Shown here in pieces: positions 18,854-28,705 of a stretch of 33,117 nt of DNA. A program made the position numbers and the translations under genes. Each line of letters starts with the position of its first letter. The stretch's first letter is position 1. This DNA comes from Prorocentrum cordatum (taxonomy: Eukaryota > Sar > Dinophyceae > Prorocentrales > Prorocentraceae), in assembly GCA_963575745.1 (NCBI GenBank), contig CAUYUJ010015014.1, forward strand, positions 107,501 through 140,617, read 5' to 3'. Under the pieces are notes generated by a model, which worked only from the letters and a program-made list of their open reading frames with translations, made no database searches and was not told the DNA's origin.

Positions 18854-19102
18854 CTGGGCCACCGAGCATCGCAATTCAGCGTCGGGCTACCCGGGGACCC
18901 GTTCTCAGCGGAACCGAGGTCGGGCCCGCCGCCCCGCTGCGAGTGGACTCGGTGGCCTGCTCCTTCGTCCTCCCGGCCGACCTGCCCCCGCAGCCCGGCA
19001 GCGCGCGCGTAGTAGAGCCAGTGCGGCCCGCACAAGCAGGGCGAAGCCTGGAGCACGGCCGGGGCCAGCCAGCAAAAGCCGGTCCGCCGCCGAGCCGGCG
19101 GC
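18854..19102 (+). mobile_element. 249-bp insertion with perfect 22-bp target-site duplication
   Basis: The 22 bases at 18832-18853 (GGCGCCCAAGACGGATC... ending AAGAG) recur exactly at 19103-19124. Removing the insert leaves a continuous CCAAGA-type tract, as expected for the empty site. The insert starts CTGGGCCACCGAGC and ends GAGCCGGCGGC, has no A tail, and its 3' two-thirds is a diverged copy of the 230-bp repeat unit at 17461-17880. It contains a GTAGTAGAGCC box slightly like a tRNA D-arm but no convincing B box. A non-autonomous retroposon is likely. Confidence 0.7.
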
Positions 19103-19190
19103 GGCGCCCAAGACGGATCAAGAGGGCTCCAAGAGGTCGTTGAGATATCGCCAGATTGCTCCAGGGGGTTCGGGATTGCTGAAGATTAGC

Positions 19191-19364
19191 GGGCGAAGAA
19201 CGGTATTTGATAGACTTTTCCGTCGTCGGGGGCGCCTGTCCCTGGGCGGCTGGAAAGTTTATACCCCTACGCGGCACCGTGGGGGTATAAACTTTGCAGC
19301 CGCCCAGGGGGGCAGGCGTCCCCCCCCGACGGCGAAAAAGTTTATCTTATACCGTTCTTCGCCC
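19191..19364. mobile_element. 174-bp foldback (MITE-like) element, arms 81 and 87 bp
   Basis: The left arm 19191-19271 and right arm 19278-19364 are reverse complements over nearly their whole length, with a 6-base loop. Both ends read GGGCGAAGAACGGTAT outward-in, and both inner ends read AAAGTTTATACCCC-ACG. The arms differ by a few substitutions and short indels in the G runs. Transcription would give one long hairpin. No clear flanking target duplication was found, and there is no ORF, which fits a MITE, a foldback element or an hpRNA locus. Confidence 0.8.
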
Positions 19365-19534
19365 CTTGAGAAGAGACGGTGGAGGTGTGCCGAGAGCGTC
19401 TCGGATGCGCCAGGGCCTCCAAGAGAGGGAGAGGCCGCAGGCAACTAACCATCAACGATGAGTATGCTTACACATTGCGCTTTTGTCAAACACATGCTCG
19501 GCCTTCCGGTACGTGATGCCTCCAACTTGGTTTT

Positions 19535-19725
19535 CCGATGGACCCAAGACGGCCCAAAAAGGGCTTCAGCAACTCACGAAAGAGGCCCACGAGGGGTCGC
19601 TGGGCCTTCAAGACGGCTCCAAGGCGGTTACCGGATGCGTCCACGCCAGCCCAAGAGGGCCCGAAAATTAGGTAGGACGGCGCCAAGGCAAAGAGGGTTC
19701 CTAGAGAGGCTCAAGACGTGCCACG
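19535..19725 (-). repeat. GGCC-TCTTGG degenerate tract, block 7 (C-rich on +)
   Basis: CCCAAGACGGCCC, CCAAGAGGGCCC and similar units occur, becoming sparse towards 19725. Confidence 0.5.
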
Positions 19726-20673
19726 ACGTCCCAGTTGGTCTCTGGGAGCGCCCGCGAGGCGGTGGCCCATACAGAGTGTCACAGTGTTCCCGGATGCCCC
19801 AGGCGTGCCCAGCAGGCGCCAAGAGGAGTGGAAGCAGCGCACTAGCCCCGATTGGGCCGTTCGGGCTTCGTGGGGTATTCAGACGCGGCGCGCTCATCTC
19901 CCTCTTTCAGGCCACGGCTCACTGCATGAGCTTACCTATTGCAGGTCGGCTCGCGTCGGAAACCTGGTTTACCTGGCAACATTTTGATTCGCACTGCTCT
20001 CCGCAGGGTTTTGGGTCGAGTGCCCGCGACATCTGCGCCTCGCGCGTGAGCGAATTCAGTGCATCGGTTGAAGCTGGCGGTGCTTCGAGTCAACCCGCTG
20101 CTATCTGAGCGCAGCCTCACCGCAACTATCATGCGACAGCGTCCAATATTCATCGATTAGGGTTTGACCAGAGACGCAGTCTCTTCCATGAGTTGATGTG
20201 CTGGTCCTACGAAGTCTCCTTAGCTGTGGCAGGGGCAGAGTCTCTCTGCTTGCTCGTTCTGTGTATGCGCAGATCTCAAACCGACAGGCGGAATGCGTTG
20301 ATGGTGCTACCGCTCGTTCTGCAGGAATGGTGCCAAGTCGTGCTGTGGGTGCACATCGGGTCGTCACCGACACAGTGCGACAACACAAATCGTATGTGGT
20401 CAGGTTTCGTCACCTACGTAATTTGCAGTGTGTGCCAGCTTGGTTTAGCTTGCAGCCGCTGCTCCTGCGTTATCCAGAAGGACTGCGCCCTCTGCCGTCG
20501 GCCCTCTCTATCAGAATGGCAGACATGAGAGCCGTGTCCGGTCGTTGACGCCGTCTTGAAGACCTTTGGGACCATGCGGGGACGGATAGGACTCAGCAGC
20601 ACATATTGAGATGTTTTTATTGAGCGCTTCTTTTTTGGGGGAGCGTTCCCCGCGCGACTGACCTAAATTAGAC
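19726..20673. other. No gene recognised
   Basis: Several ORFs of 60-110 codons overlap on both strands without codon bias or motifs. The stretch 20350-20548 (SYVVRFRHLRNLQCVPAW in one + frame) is the least random-looking but has no recognisable family. Confidence 0.35.
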
Positions 20674-20960
20674 GGGAATCTCGCCTCGGCAGTGTGAATC
20701 TGGCTTAATTTGCAGAGGATTCTGGCCCCGGCAGCGCAAACCCGTTCTGTTGCAATTTACGCGGGATTCTGGCCTCGGGAGTGCGACTACGGTGCAATTT
20801 TCGAGGGAATCTGGTGTCGGGAGCGCGACACGGGGGTAATTTACGAAGGATTTTGGATTCGAAACGCGAAGCTGACGCAACTTGGGAGGAATTCTGGCCT
20901 CGCAAACGCGAGCTTGGCGTATTTCGTTGAGGGATTCTGGTCTCGGGAGCGCGAAGTTGG
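20674..20960 (+). repeat. 42-bp minisatellite, seven copies
   Basis: GG(G/A)ATTCTGGCCTCGGGAG-like starts occur at 20674, 20716, 20763, 20805, 20847, 20887 and 20931 (spacing 40-47, mostly 42). The second half of each unit carries a CAATTTACG-like box. With 42-base units, + frame 20710 stays open and reads as a 14-residue repeat (GFWPRECDYGAIFE). The opposite strand is open too, so coding is unproven. The array ends in a GT dinucleotide run at 20960-20994. Confidence 0.8.
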
Positions 20961-20994
20961 TGTGTGTGTGTGTATGTGTGTGTGTGGGTGTGCC

Positions 20995-21697
20995 GCCGGG
21001 CGCTCGGCCCCCCTGGCGTTCTGCTTCGCCTGGCCTCTTCGCCCGCCCCCCTCGCTTTGCGGTCACGCCTCGCCGCCGCCACGCTGCGCCGCGCTGGGCC
21101 ACAGCCCAAACCGCCGCAGCCGGCCTGCCTCCTGCCCCCCCCCCCCCCACCTCGGCGCCCGTGGCCCGTCTTTTTGGCGGCCCGCCGCTCCCGCTTGCTG
21201 GGCCCAGCCCTGTGCTGCGGCTGCCGGCTCCTCCCCTGGGTGCGCCCGCGTCGCCGCCCCGCGCTCGCTGCCAGAGGTTGCCCTGCGGCCTGGCCGCCCC
21301 GCGCGCCCCCCCCCGCGGCCTCGCCGCGTGAGTGCGCCTTGTTCCTATCTCGTGTCGCTGCGGCCGGCTCTCTTCTTTCCTTCCTCCCATTCCATGTGGG
21401 ACAGTTCGCAATGCCGTAGCCCAGGCTGCGCGCGAGCGGATCGCCTCTGCCGCGCCGCGACGGAAAAAGTTTGCACGCATGTGTCGTGTGAGTAGGCCCG
21501 CAGGGGTTTCCGCGGACATGGGCGGTATCGACGATTCCTACCTCTTCGAAAGCCCGTTCCAAATTCAATCTCGCAACAATCTCAACATGCCCATGCATGG
21601 CGGCGATCGCGTAGTTGTCGGCTGCTGCGTCGGTCTCTCTGCAGTTCCTCTCCGCTTCCCCCTCCCCCGCGCTGCACTTTAAGCTTGCTGCGCGTGT
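20995..21697. other. Very GC-rich stretch without a supportable gene
   Basis: Positions 21000-21330 are extremely C/G-rich with long C runs, so every frame is open. 21331-21697 is ordinary sequence up to the LINE copy 2 boundary. Confidence 0.4.
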
Positions 21698-23073
21698 CGT
21701 CAAGGACGAGTTGAAAGGTCCGCTCTCTTCGCGGCGGCGTGCGGCAGGTTGGTGGCGCAGCTGGCGAAAGTACCATCAGAGATGGAATGCTCGTGGATCA
21801 AGGTGTGCTTCGACCCCGCGCTCGAGCGCCTCAGGAACAATGGCGGATTGGAGGAGGACGCCTGCGAGCATGTGGACATAACCCGCCTGAGTTCCCAGAT
21901 GACCTGCTTGCGTTTACGGCAATTGACGGGCTTGACGACGCCTCGAATTTTTTGGAAGTCGTCCGCGGCGAGATCGAACGCGGCGGCGTGCAGGTGAACG
22001 GGATAGAAGTCGAGCTTCTTTTGACACCGTCGGGGGTGGGCAGCAAGGAGAGGGAGAAACGCATCGGGGCGCGCGCGACAGGTGTCGTCGCGCGGCAAGG
22101 CGATGATTGCTTCCCCATCAACCATCAGCCGACGGTCAAGTACCTTGGCGTCCAGCTGGCTACCACTGGCAGCGACCAGACTGAGGCGACTCACGGGATC
22201 GAGGCAGCGCGCACGGCCCATGGTCGACTACTACGCTGTGCTGTCGAAGGAAGGTTCAGCCCCGCGCTGAAGATCAGACGGTGGAAATCCCTGCTACGCT
22301 CAGTCAGCCTGTGCTGCCTGGAGGTGACGGACTTATCAATGCGGGAGCTGGCGCGACTCGAAGCGTGGCAAGTTCGCAAAGTTCGAGGGCTACTCCACTC
22401 ACCAGCTCACCTACGCGAGAAGACTAACCACGACATCAGGAAGACGGCCCGTGTTCCCACAGTGGAGAGCGCACTGCTGAGGGGGCGGCTGAAATTCTGG
22501 CGTCAAGTATTGCGGCCTGTGTTTCGTGAGCCCGCAGAGGAATCGCACAACCCGACCCGTGCAGTGCGCGCTGCCATCTTTGGCATATTCTCTTTTGAGA
22601 GTGCGACGCCGAATGGGGCCGATGGGCATGCGGGCCCTCCCGAAAGAGGGCATGCGACGCCTGTGGCTGTCCTTCGAGGGCCATGAGCAGCTCGAAGCAC
22701 GACGACGTCTTCTACTGCGTGGAGATTCTCCTGAGCTGGCTGAGCCATGGCTGAAGTGGCTGACCTTCTTAGAACCGCGGAGCTTTCGCCGCGTGCTCAC
22801 TGTCGCCGCTTCTGCCTCTGCTGTGGAACCTCCTGCTGACATGTGGCTGGACTGGTGTGTGTTCAAAGGTGGGGTCGGGCTTGCCCGCCGCAAGGTTGCG
22901 GCTCGCCAATCATGCGCAAATCCGACGGCGATGCTTGTAAGTGATGATGACTTGAAACAGATGCGACACCCCTATTGCGCAAGACATTTCACGAGGAAAG
23001 ATACACAGGTCAAACACATCATGGCCGATGCGCTGCCTGTGCCGAAGGCGTTGAGGCTCAAAGCGCACCGGTA
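21698..23073 (+). pseudogene. Non-LTR (LINE) retrotransposon fragment, copy 2
   Basis: This matches 535-1910 along its length. RT motif B remnant is RQGRVERSALFAAA at 21698-21739, the D-D motif is PDDLLAF near 21895-21915, and the signature VKYLGVQLATTGSDQ is near 22136-22180. The C-terminal region runs to a finger CARHFTRKDTQVKH and a stop at 23072-23074. It is broken by a frame change between motif B and the D-D motif, and by a one-base insertion at about 22614 (AATGGGG where copy 1 has AAGGGG). It keeps the finger Cys that copy 1 lost, but lacks the 4 bases that keep the final Cys of copy 1 in frame. Both copies are truncated at the same point, motif B, which suggests a common truncated source or a boundary defined by the element. 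Confidence 0.8.
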
Positions 23074-23149
23074 GCAGCGTCAGGCCCGAGAATTCGTCAA
23101 GAGTCGTTCACTGCCCAGCCTGTTGGACAGTAGCCTCGAAGATGCCTAT

Positions 23150-23765
23150 GAGCGTCGCCTGGAAGGCCTCTTGGAGGGCTCTTTGGGGGCAGCCGGTTGG
23201 CATGTTGGGGCCTCTTCGGGGGCCTCGTGGGGGCCTCTTGGAAGCCTCTTGGGAGCCTCTTTGGGCCTCTTCGGGGTGCCTCGGCAGTCATTGAGGGGCT
23301 CCTTGGGCCATCACAGCGTGACAGCCTGGAGATGGCAGTGCGTGCTGCCCCTCTTGGGGCCCTCTGGGGCCGTCCTGGGCCGTCTTAGGGGCCCCTGGGG
23401 CCGTCTTGGGGCCCTCTTGGGCGCTTTCTTGGAGCTCTATTGGGCCGTCCTGGGGCCGTCTTAGGGGCCTCATGGGCCGTCTTGTGACGATTTTGGGGGG
23501 CCTCATGGGCCGTGCCGTAGTGAAAGCTGTCAAGATGAGAAAGGCGTGCGTGTATGTCGAAATTGTAAGTCCTCTTGTCGGAGTGCAACTATTGTTGCCT
23601 CTTGGGACCCTCTCAGCGACCCTCTTGAAGCACTCGGGGCCCGTCTTGGGGGCCTCGCAGGCCGTCTTGAAGCCATCTTGGACCGTTGTGGGGAGATCTT
23701 CGGCCGTCTCGACGCTCTCTTGGTTAGTATTGGCGCCCGTTGGGCTGTCTTTGGGTTTTGTTGGG
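23150..23765 (+). repeat. GGCC-TCTTGG degenerate tract, block 8 (G-rich on +)
   Basis: Units are dense at 23155-23515 and again at 23625-23765, separated by about 100 bp of unique sequence. The block starts about 75 bp after the end of LINE copy 2. Confidence 0.7.
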
Positions 23766-24391
23766 GAGGCTCCAGAGAGGCCACGGGATGCTTTGACGAC
23801 CTCGTCCCCCCCCATTCCCCGGCCCCCAGCTCATAATACGACTTTTGGCCCCAGGGGAGGGGGGATGGGGGAGGAGGACAGCCAATCATCTCACATGCCT
23901 TCTCACCCCCGGCAAGCGGGGGTCGGCGGATTTACTGTATACGTTCCCCTTTACATCTGTGCATCTACCTCCACGCTCCGCTCTCTGCTATATACCGTCT
24001 ACGCAGTTCCTCTCTATCCTTAGCACGATACTCTAGATTTTCTGTGTTCTGCACCTCGGCTGTTACGATCTACCCGGCCCAGTTCTGTGTAGCCAGCCTG
24101 CCGATCTCGAGGGGGAGGAGGGGACGGTGCAGGCGCAGGAGCTGGAGGAGCAGACGGGGTCGGAGGGTCTGCGCGCCCACCGCGTGACAGTGTGCCCACG
24201 GTCGGTCGGATCGGTGGCTTCGCCGTCGGCCGCATGCGGCCGCTGCGGTCTGGTCGGACGGTGCGCCTCTGCGTTCGTGACCGGGCTGCGCCCGGCCAGT
24301 GGGAGTCGGTGTCGGGGTCGGCCCAGTCGGTTCGGCACTCGGGCCTGCTCCTCCTTCTCCTCCTCCTCCTCCTCCTCCTCTTCATGGTTCC
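23766..24391. other. No gene recognised; ends in TCC microsatellite
   Basis: A T/C-rich stretch (23930-24030) and a TCC trinucleotide run (24350-24381) are visible. In the frame of the following exon the run would encode poly-Pro, so exon sequence may begin before 24392. Confidence 0.4.
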
Positions 24392-24514
24392 GCCGTGGAC
24401 GTCTGTGCGGAAGGTGCGCAGGGGCGCGCGCGCACGCGCCAGGTGGTGGGCAGCCACCATCCGAGAGGTCGGCGAGGGGCAGGTGAAGGTCGGCTACGAC
24501 GGCTGGCCCAGCAG
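24392..24514 (+). CDS. Exon of a Tudor-knot/chromo-barrel-like protein (first visible exon)
   Basis: Two frames carry one beta-barrel signature. AVDVCAEGA (24392-24418) is followed in another frame by WWAATIREVGEGQ and VKVGYDGWPS (24444-24512). The 25 bases between them are mostly GC dinucleotides, so a one-base indel, a sequencing slip or a micro-intron explains the jump. Chromo-barrel and Tudor-knot domains have the pattern hydrophobic-V...W--A-V/I--V...V-V-Y-GW...DEWV, and bind methylated histone tails or nucleic acid. The DEWV half is not downstream here but in the exon at 28636. Ending this exon at 24514 (after AG) and resuming with G at 28636 gives codon AGG and an unbroken domain. The intron would start GACGAG, a GA donor of the kind known in dinoflagellates. 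Confidence 0.65.
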
Positions 24515-26394
24515 GACGAGGGCCCCTCGCTCGTGCGTGCTTCGTTCGCACGCGGCCGGGATCCTGCCATGTCGGGCGTCCGTCCTGCTCCTGGTGCCCG
24601 TCCCCCTCGTCCTCGCAGTCTGACACGCTCGCGCGGTGGCACAACACCATGACCGACAGGTTTTGGCAGTGGTCGGCCTTCGGGAGGCATCTACCGGGCC
24701 TTGGGATCGCCATTCAACTGATCCGGATGAAGGGCTGGTTCCAGGGACGAGGTCGAGCCTTGTTGCGAGAACTTCGAATTCATGCTCCTCGTCCAAATTC
24801 TTCACATGCGAGTATCGTCCTCGTCCTCGGGATCCTCCCCCTCGGGTCCTCGTGCTTCTGTTTCTGCACCTCGGGATCCTCCCCCTGCCCCTCCTCATTA
24901 CCCGCCTGTTCTTTGCCACAAGTGGCCCCCTAGATGGACCTCTTCCTGGACTCAGCTTCGCATCCTAGAAGTTGTTGACGGTCCCGGGCCTCGCACGGTA
25001 TCCAAATGCCGAAGACGGCGCACACACATCCGTCGTCGAGGATGTCAGGGCCTCTTCCCGCCAACCCAGCACCCCCCCTGCTGGTCTTCGCTCCCCCCCC
25101 GATCCGTCGCCTTGTCTCCTACCCCTCGCTCGCGATTCCAAAGCCGCCTCTGATCTTGACCTCGTAAAGATCGCTGAGCATGCCACACGTGCAGTCCACG
25201 ATGGCCGAACACGAGTAAGGTTTCACGCGCTCGGGGGCAAGTTTCCGTGCGTTCAGATGGGATTGCCCTTCCTAGCTGCGTCCCAATCTGAGAGGCGCAT
25301 GGGGTGGTGGCGTCCGTGAAGGTATGTGCCCAGGAGGCTGCAGACCCTGGAGGATTCCTTGTCTGATGAAGGCGGCGGTGATACCCGTTGCCAGTCCACG
25401 ATTTGAGCTTCACGGGCTTCCAGACCCTAAATTCCTCATCCAGGGGTTCTTGATCCAATTCCCTCGCCGCAGTACGCAGGGGGAGCTAGAAAAGTCACGT
25501 GGGGGCCCGTCCCACCCGGCACGCCAGGGCACGGTCGCGCCCCCTCGTTCTTATCGTCTGCTGCGGGAATCCACATGTTTCAGGTTCCATTCGTTCCAAG
25601 TGAGGCTTCTGGCTTCTGTCGACGCGGAGACAGTAGTCTCCAAGCTGCCTCTCTTTGTTCGACTTGGCATCGAACACAACGAGGGCGGGTCCAGCAGGAG
25701 AGATGATTCCGCCACTGAACCGACGTTCCGAGTCGCCTTGTGACAGAAACGTCGTACAGGTTCGGTCCGCTCGGCGCGGTTCGAGTCGGGCTGGCAACCC
25801 CCAGGTGCCTAGCTGCCTCGATACGCCCGTTTTGAAACGCAACACGTACCTTGCTGGAAACGTCCGTGTCAATACGCTGCCTGTTAGCTCGACCTGTTGG
25901 CCCACGTTCTGGCGAACGTATCGCGTCAGAGCTACGTTTCTAGTCCACGTGTTGAGCTCCATATCAATTCGCTACGTATGGCGTGCTGCGTGTCGGGGCA
26001 GCCAAGTTCGGGCGGCCTGACGAAAGGGGGGGATTGGGAAAGAGGGGGTTACGAAATTTGCTGGACCCAGCTGGTTTCGGCCTCACCGAGGGGCCCAATC
26101 CTCGATACATGGCCGCCTCCGGCGCCGGGAGGCGCCGGGAAAGTCAGCTACGTGAGCTGATTCTCACCCCCCCTCTGCTATCCCCCCCTTTCGCCCGACC
26201 CGACACGTCCAGCTGGCGTCTCGGACAGCTCGGGCGGAGGCCCTCGGAGGCTCTGCCGCGGAGCCTGGAGAGGGACACGCCCTCCGTGCCGCGTGCAGCC
26301 GGCGCAGCGGCCCGCCGGGGGTTTGCCGCGGGCCCGCTCGCCGAGCGAGGATCGCCATTCCCAGCGGGCGCCGAGCCGATCGCCGATCGTCGAA

Positions 26395-26535
26395 GAGCAA
26401 AAATTGCATGCGCATGAGCTTTCGGATTTGCGCTCGGCCCCCGTGGCGGCGCCTCCGGCGCCGGGTCCGTGACGCGCTCCGCGCGCTGGGGAGTGGGGTC
26501 CAGCGCGGATCCAAGAAGTCCGCGCCGAGCTCCAC
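26395..26535. repeat. GC-rich dispersed repeat, copy 1 (core inverted relative to copy 2)
   Basis: It shares GTCGAA(G/A)A...GCTTTCGG...GCGCTCGG and GGCGGCGCCTCC-GGCGCC in direct orientation with 28236-28365. The 30-base core around GCGGACTTCTTGGATCCGCG appears here as its reverse complement (about 26505-26535). The core can encode LGADFLDPR on either copy, but there is no surrounding gene. Confidence 0.5.
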
Positions 26536-26596
26536 GAGTGTAGGTCTGCGCCAGTTGTTCCGGGGGCGGCGAAGAGGGGGGTGATGACCAGGGGGG

Positions 26597-26630
26597 GTGG
26601 ATATCATGGCGGGGGCCATGATATCTCCAC
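26597..26630. repeat. Hairpin with 14-bp arms and GGGG loop
   Basis: GTGGATATCATGGC at 26597-26610 pairs with GCCATGATATCTCCAC at 26615-26630, with a 2-base bulge. It stands alone in the inferred intron. Confidence 0.75.
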
Positions 26631-27279
26631 AGATTTCATGGCGCCTCATGCCTCCCTGCCCCCCCCCCACCAGGCCGCGCACATGTCGCCGGCCATGCTT
26701 TGTGCCCCCCCCTCTTGGCCAGCCCCCCCTGCCTGGCTGGCCGCCTCCGATGTCTGGCTCCCTTCCGATCGGGCCCGACCGCCGAGCCCTGCTCGGCCCC
26801 GCCCTCCCAGAGCCCGAGATCGGCGACCGGGCTCTGCTGGAGGGCGGCGGACGCCCTCGGGCGCTCCCGCGCGTGCCGGTGCTCAGGCGTTGCGTCACGG
26901 GCTCTCCTCGCCGGACGCACGTCCGGCCGTCGCGGCCGAAGACCGTTGGATGCTGCCTCGGACCGCTGGAAGCCGCCGGAGGCAGAAGTGGTCAGGCATT
27001 ATAAGAACGGACCCCCTAATCTTTCGGGAGATGACCCAAAGGTAGTAGGGCCAGGGACATTAGGGATAGGGGGCCTCTCTTCAGACGCATCAGGCCAAGC
27101 CACCCAGAATTATGATCCCTAATGCGATGCCTCAGTGAGGCCACATCTTCATCATATCATCCGTAAGGGCTTCGCCCCATGCCGCCGGCCCCCTGTCTCG
27201 GATAATGGGAGATACAAAAGCTAAATCATGAGGTCTGGGCGCCGCCGTGAAGCAGTGTCGGGACTTGTTAGTTTTTCGA

Positions 27280-27755
27280 CCCTGACCCTACGGGTCTGCG
27301 TGAGGGATGCCACCGAGGTTCAGAACTGTAGCAGATCCCCTGTGTTTGTGGACCCTGACCCTACGGATCTGCTTGAGGGTTGCCGCCGAATTCCAGAAAT
27401 GTCGCAAATTCTATATGTTTTTGGACCCTGACCCCGCCGATCTGCGTGAGGGGTGCCAGCGAATTTTAGACATGTAACAAATCCTCTGTATTTTTGCACC
27501 CTGACCCCGCCGATCTGCGTGAGGGGTACCACCGAATGTCAGAAACTTGGCAAATCCCATGTGTTTTTGGACCCTGACCCCGCCGATCTGCATGAGGGGT
27601 GCCAGCAAATTTTGAAAATGTGACAAATTCCATATGTGTTTTTGGACCCTGGCCCCGCCGATCTGCGTGAGGGGTGCCACAGAATTGCAAACATGTGGCA
27701 AATCCCGTGTGTTGTTGGACCCTGACCCCGCCGATCTGCGTGAGGGGTGTCAAAT
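27280..27755 (-). repeat. 73-bp satellite, seven copies
   Basis: CCCTGACCC begins units at 27280, 27353, 27426, 27499, 27572, 27647 and 27720 (six steps, five of 73 and one of 75). Each has CCGCCGATCTGCGTGAGGGG next to it and an AT-rich TGGCAAATCC-TGTGTTTTTGG end. The first two units are the most diverged. Since 73 is not a multiple of three, each unit shifts frame; the peptide repeats seen in translation are an artefact. Confidence 0.9.
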
Positions 27756-28235
27756 TTTACCCACCCCAGCAATTCAGAGCACACGCTCAGGGCGTGCTAA
27801 ACCTGCTCGTTTGGGCCTCCCCCCCTCGCGCAGGCCATCAACAAGGAACAGTAAGCAGCAAGAAGCAGAACTGTAACAGTGGAAGCTGGAAGCTGCAACT
27901 GGTGCAGGAAACTGCGAACCTTCGCCCTACAGCCTGGTGGCCCCACAAGGGGGCCGGCGGATCAGGGTCCGGGGTTCCTTTCTGCCCGATGAAAAAGAGA
28001 CCGCCGAGGACCACCCGAAGACCGCCGAAGACGGCCCAGGAGCGCTGGGCAACACGGGCTTCCTGCTCGAACACGTCACGCCGCTTCGATGGCGCTCGCC
28101 TTGCTGCGTGCAGTCGCCCCATCCCGCCGGCTCCGCCTCGAGCGCACTCGGCACGAGCTCGTTTGCAGTCTGCGTCAGCGTTCCCGTCTGCTTGCCGAGC
28201 GCTAAGGCATGGCTCACGGCGCCAGTGGAGGGAAG

Positions 28236-28365
28236 TCGAAAAAGAACAAACGCCATAAACATAAACTTTTGGCGCTCGGCGCGGACTTCTTGGATCCGCG
28301 CCTGCCCCCCCCCTGGCGGCGCTTCCAGCGCCGCCACTGGCGCGCGGAGCGCGCCATGGCGCGGC
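28236..28365. repeat. GC-rich dispersed repeat, copy 2
   Basis: This is the partner of 26395-26535. It includes the core GCGGACTTCTTGGATCCGCG in forward orientation and a GGCGGCGCTTCC-AGCGCCGCC near-palindrome. Confidence 0.5.
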
Positions 28366-28635
28366 CAGAGCGCCTCCTCTCCGTCCCCTCACCCCGTTCG
28401 TCGGCGGCGAGATCCGAACCCCACCTGCCCCCCGCCTCCCATCGATTCGGGAGAATCGCTGGTTGGTGGGGGTAGGGTTCGGATGTCGCCCCTGGTTCCC
28501 CCCTCTCCTCCGCAGCCGGCGCCCACGTAAAGCAGTCACATGGGTTTCGTGACATCAGGGCGGCTTCCCCGTCTGGGCATGCTCACGGACGCCCCCGGGC
28601 GTGTACGTCCCTTCTGGGCTTCTTGCCCCCCGCAG

Positions 28636-28705
28636 GCACGACGAGTGGGTCCCCCTGGACAGCGACCGCCTCTACTTGCACGAGAGCCACCACGCCGACT
28701 ACGTG
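28636..28705 (+). CDS. Exon 2 of the Tudor-knot/chromo-barrel-like protein
   Basis: After G28636, which completes a split AGG codon, the exon reads HDEWVPLDSDRLYLHESHHA then DYV. Every codon except one or two ends in G or C. DEWV followed by D-S-RL is the hallmark second half of chromo-barrel/Tudor-knot domains and completes the YDGW half at 24495-24506. The acceptor CCCCCCGCAG lies directly before it. I end the exon at 28705, before a GC donor (GCGCCACG), because that phase joins without a stop to 32975. The GT at 28717 would put the next exon in a frame with a stop. Confidence 0.65.

Larger units (their letters stand above)
24515..28635 (+). other. Inferred intron 1 (about 4.1 kb), repeat-filled
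   Basis: The GA-type donor is at 24515. The acceptor is a pyrimidine tract then CGCAG at 28631-28635, followed by G, matching the usual AG|G acceptor. The interior holds weak ORFs with no recognised function (24972-25216 on +, 25495-25962 on -), hairpin 26597-26630, the 73-bp satellite at 27280-27755 and two copies of a GC-rich repeat. Stretches 24515-26395, 26640-27279, 27756-28240 and 28371-28630 show no gene I can support. Confidence 0.5.

Noticed and set aside
20705-21703. 332-codon minus-strand ORF
   Set aside because: It spans the 42-bp minisatellite, a GT run and a C-rich stretch; it has no motif and no consistent codon bias.
25755-25800. tRNA gene suggested by GGTTCGAGTC
   Set aside because: No acceptor stem, D-arm or anticodon arm can be folded around it.
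25495-25962. 156-codon minus-strand ORF as a gene
   Set aside because: The product looks somewhat protein-like, but there is no codon bias or motif, and it lies inside the inferred intron on the opposite strand.
27280-27755. CRISPR-like array
   Set aside because: The units are whole 73-bp tandem repeats with no variable spacers between conserved repeats.
28206-28475. Small basic protein starting MAHGASGGKSKKNKRHKH
   Set aside because: Most of it lies in the GC-rich dispersed repeat shared with 26395-26535, so the ORF is probably incidental.
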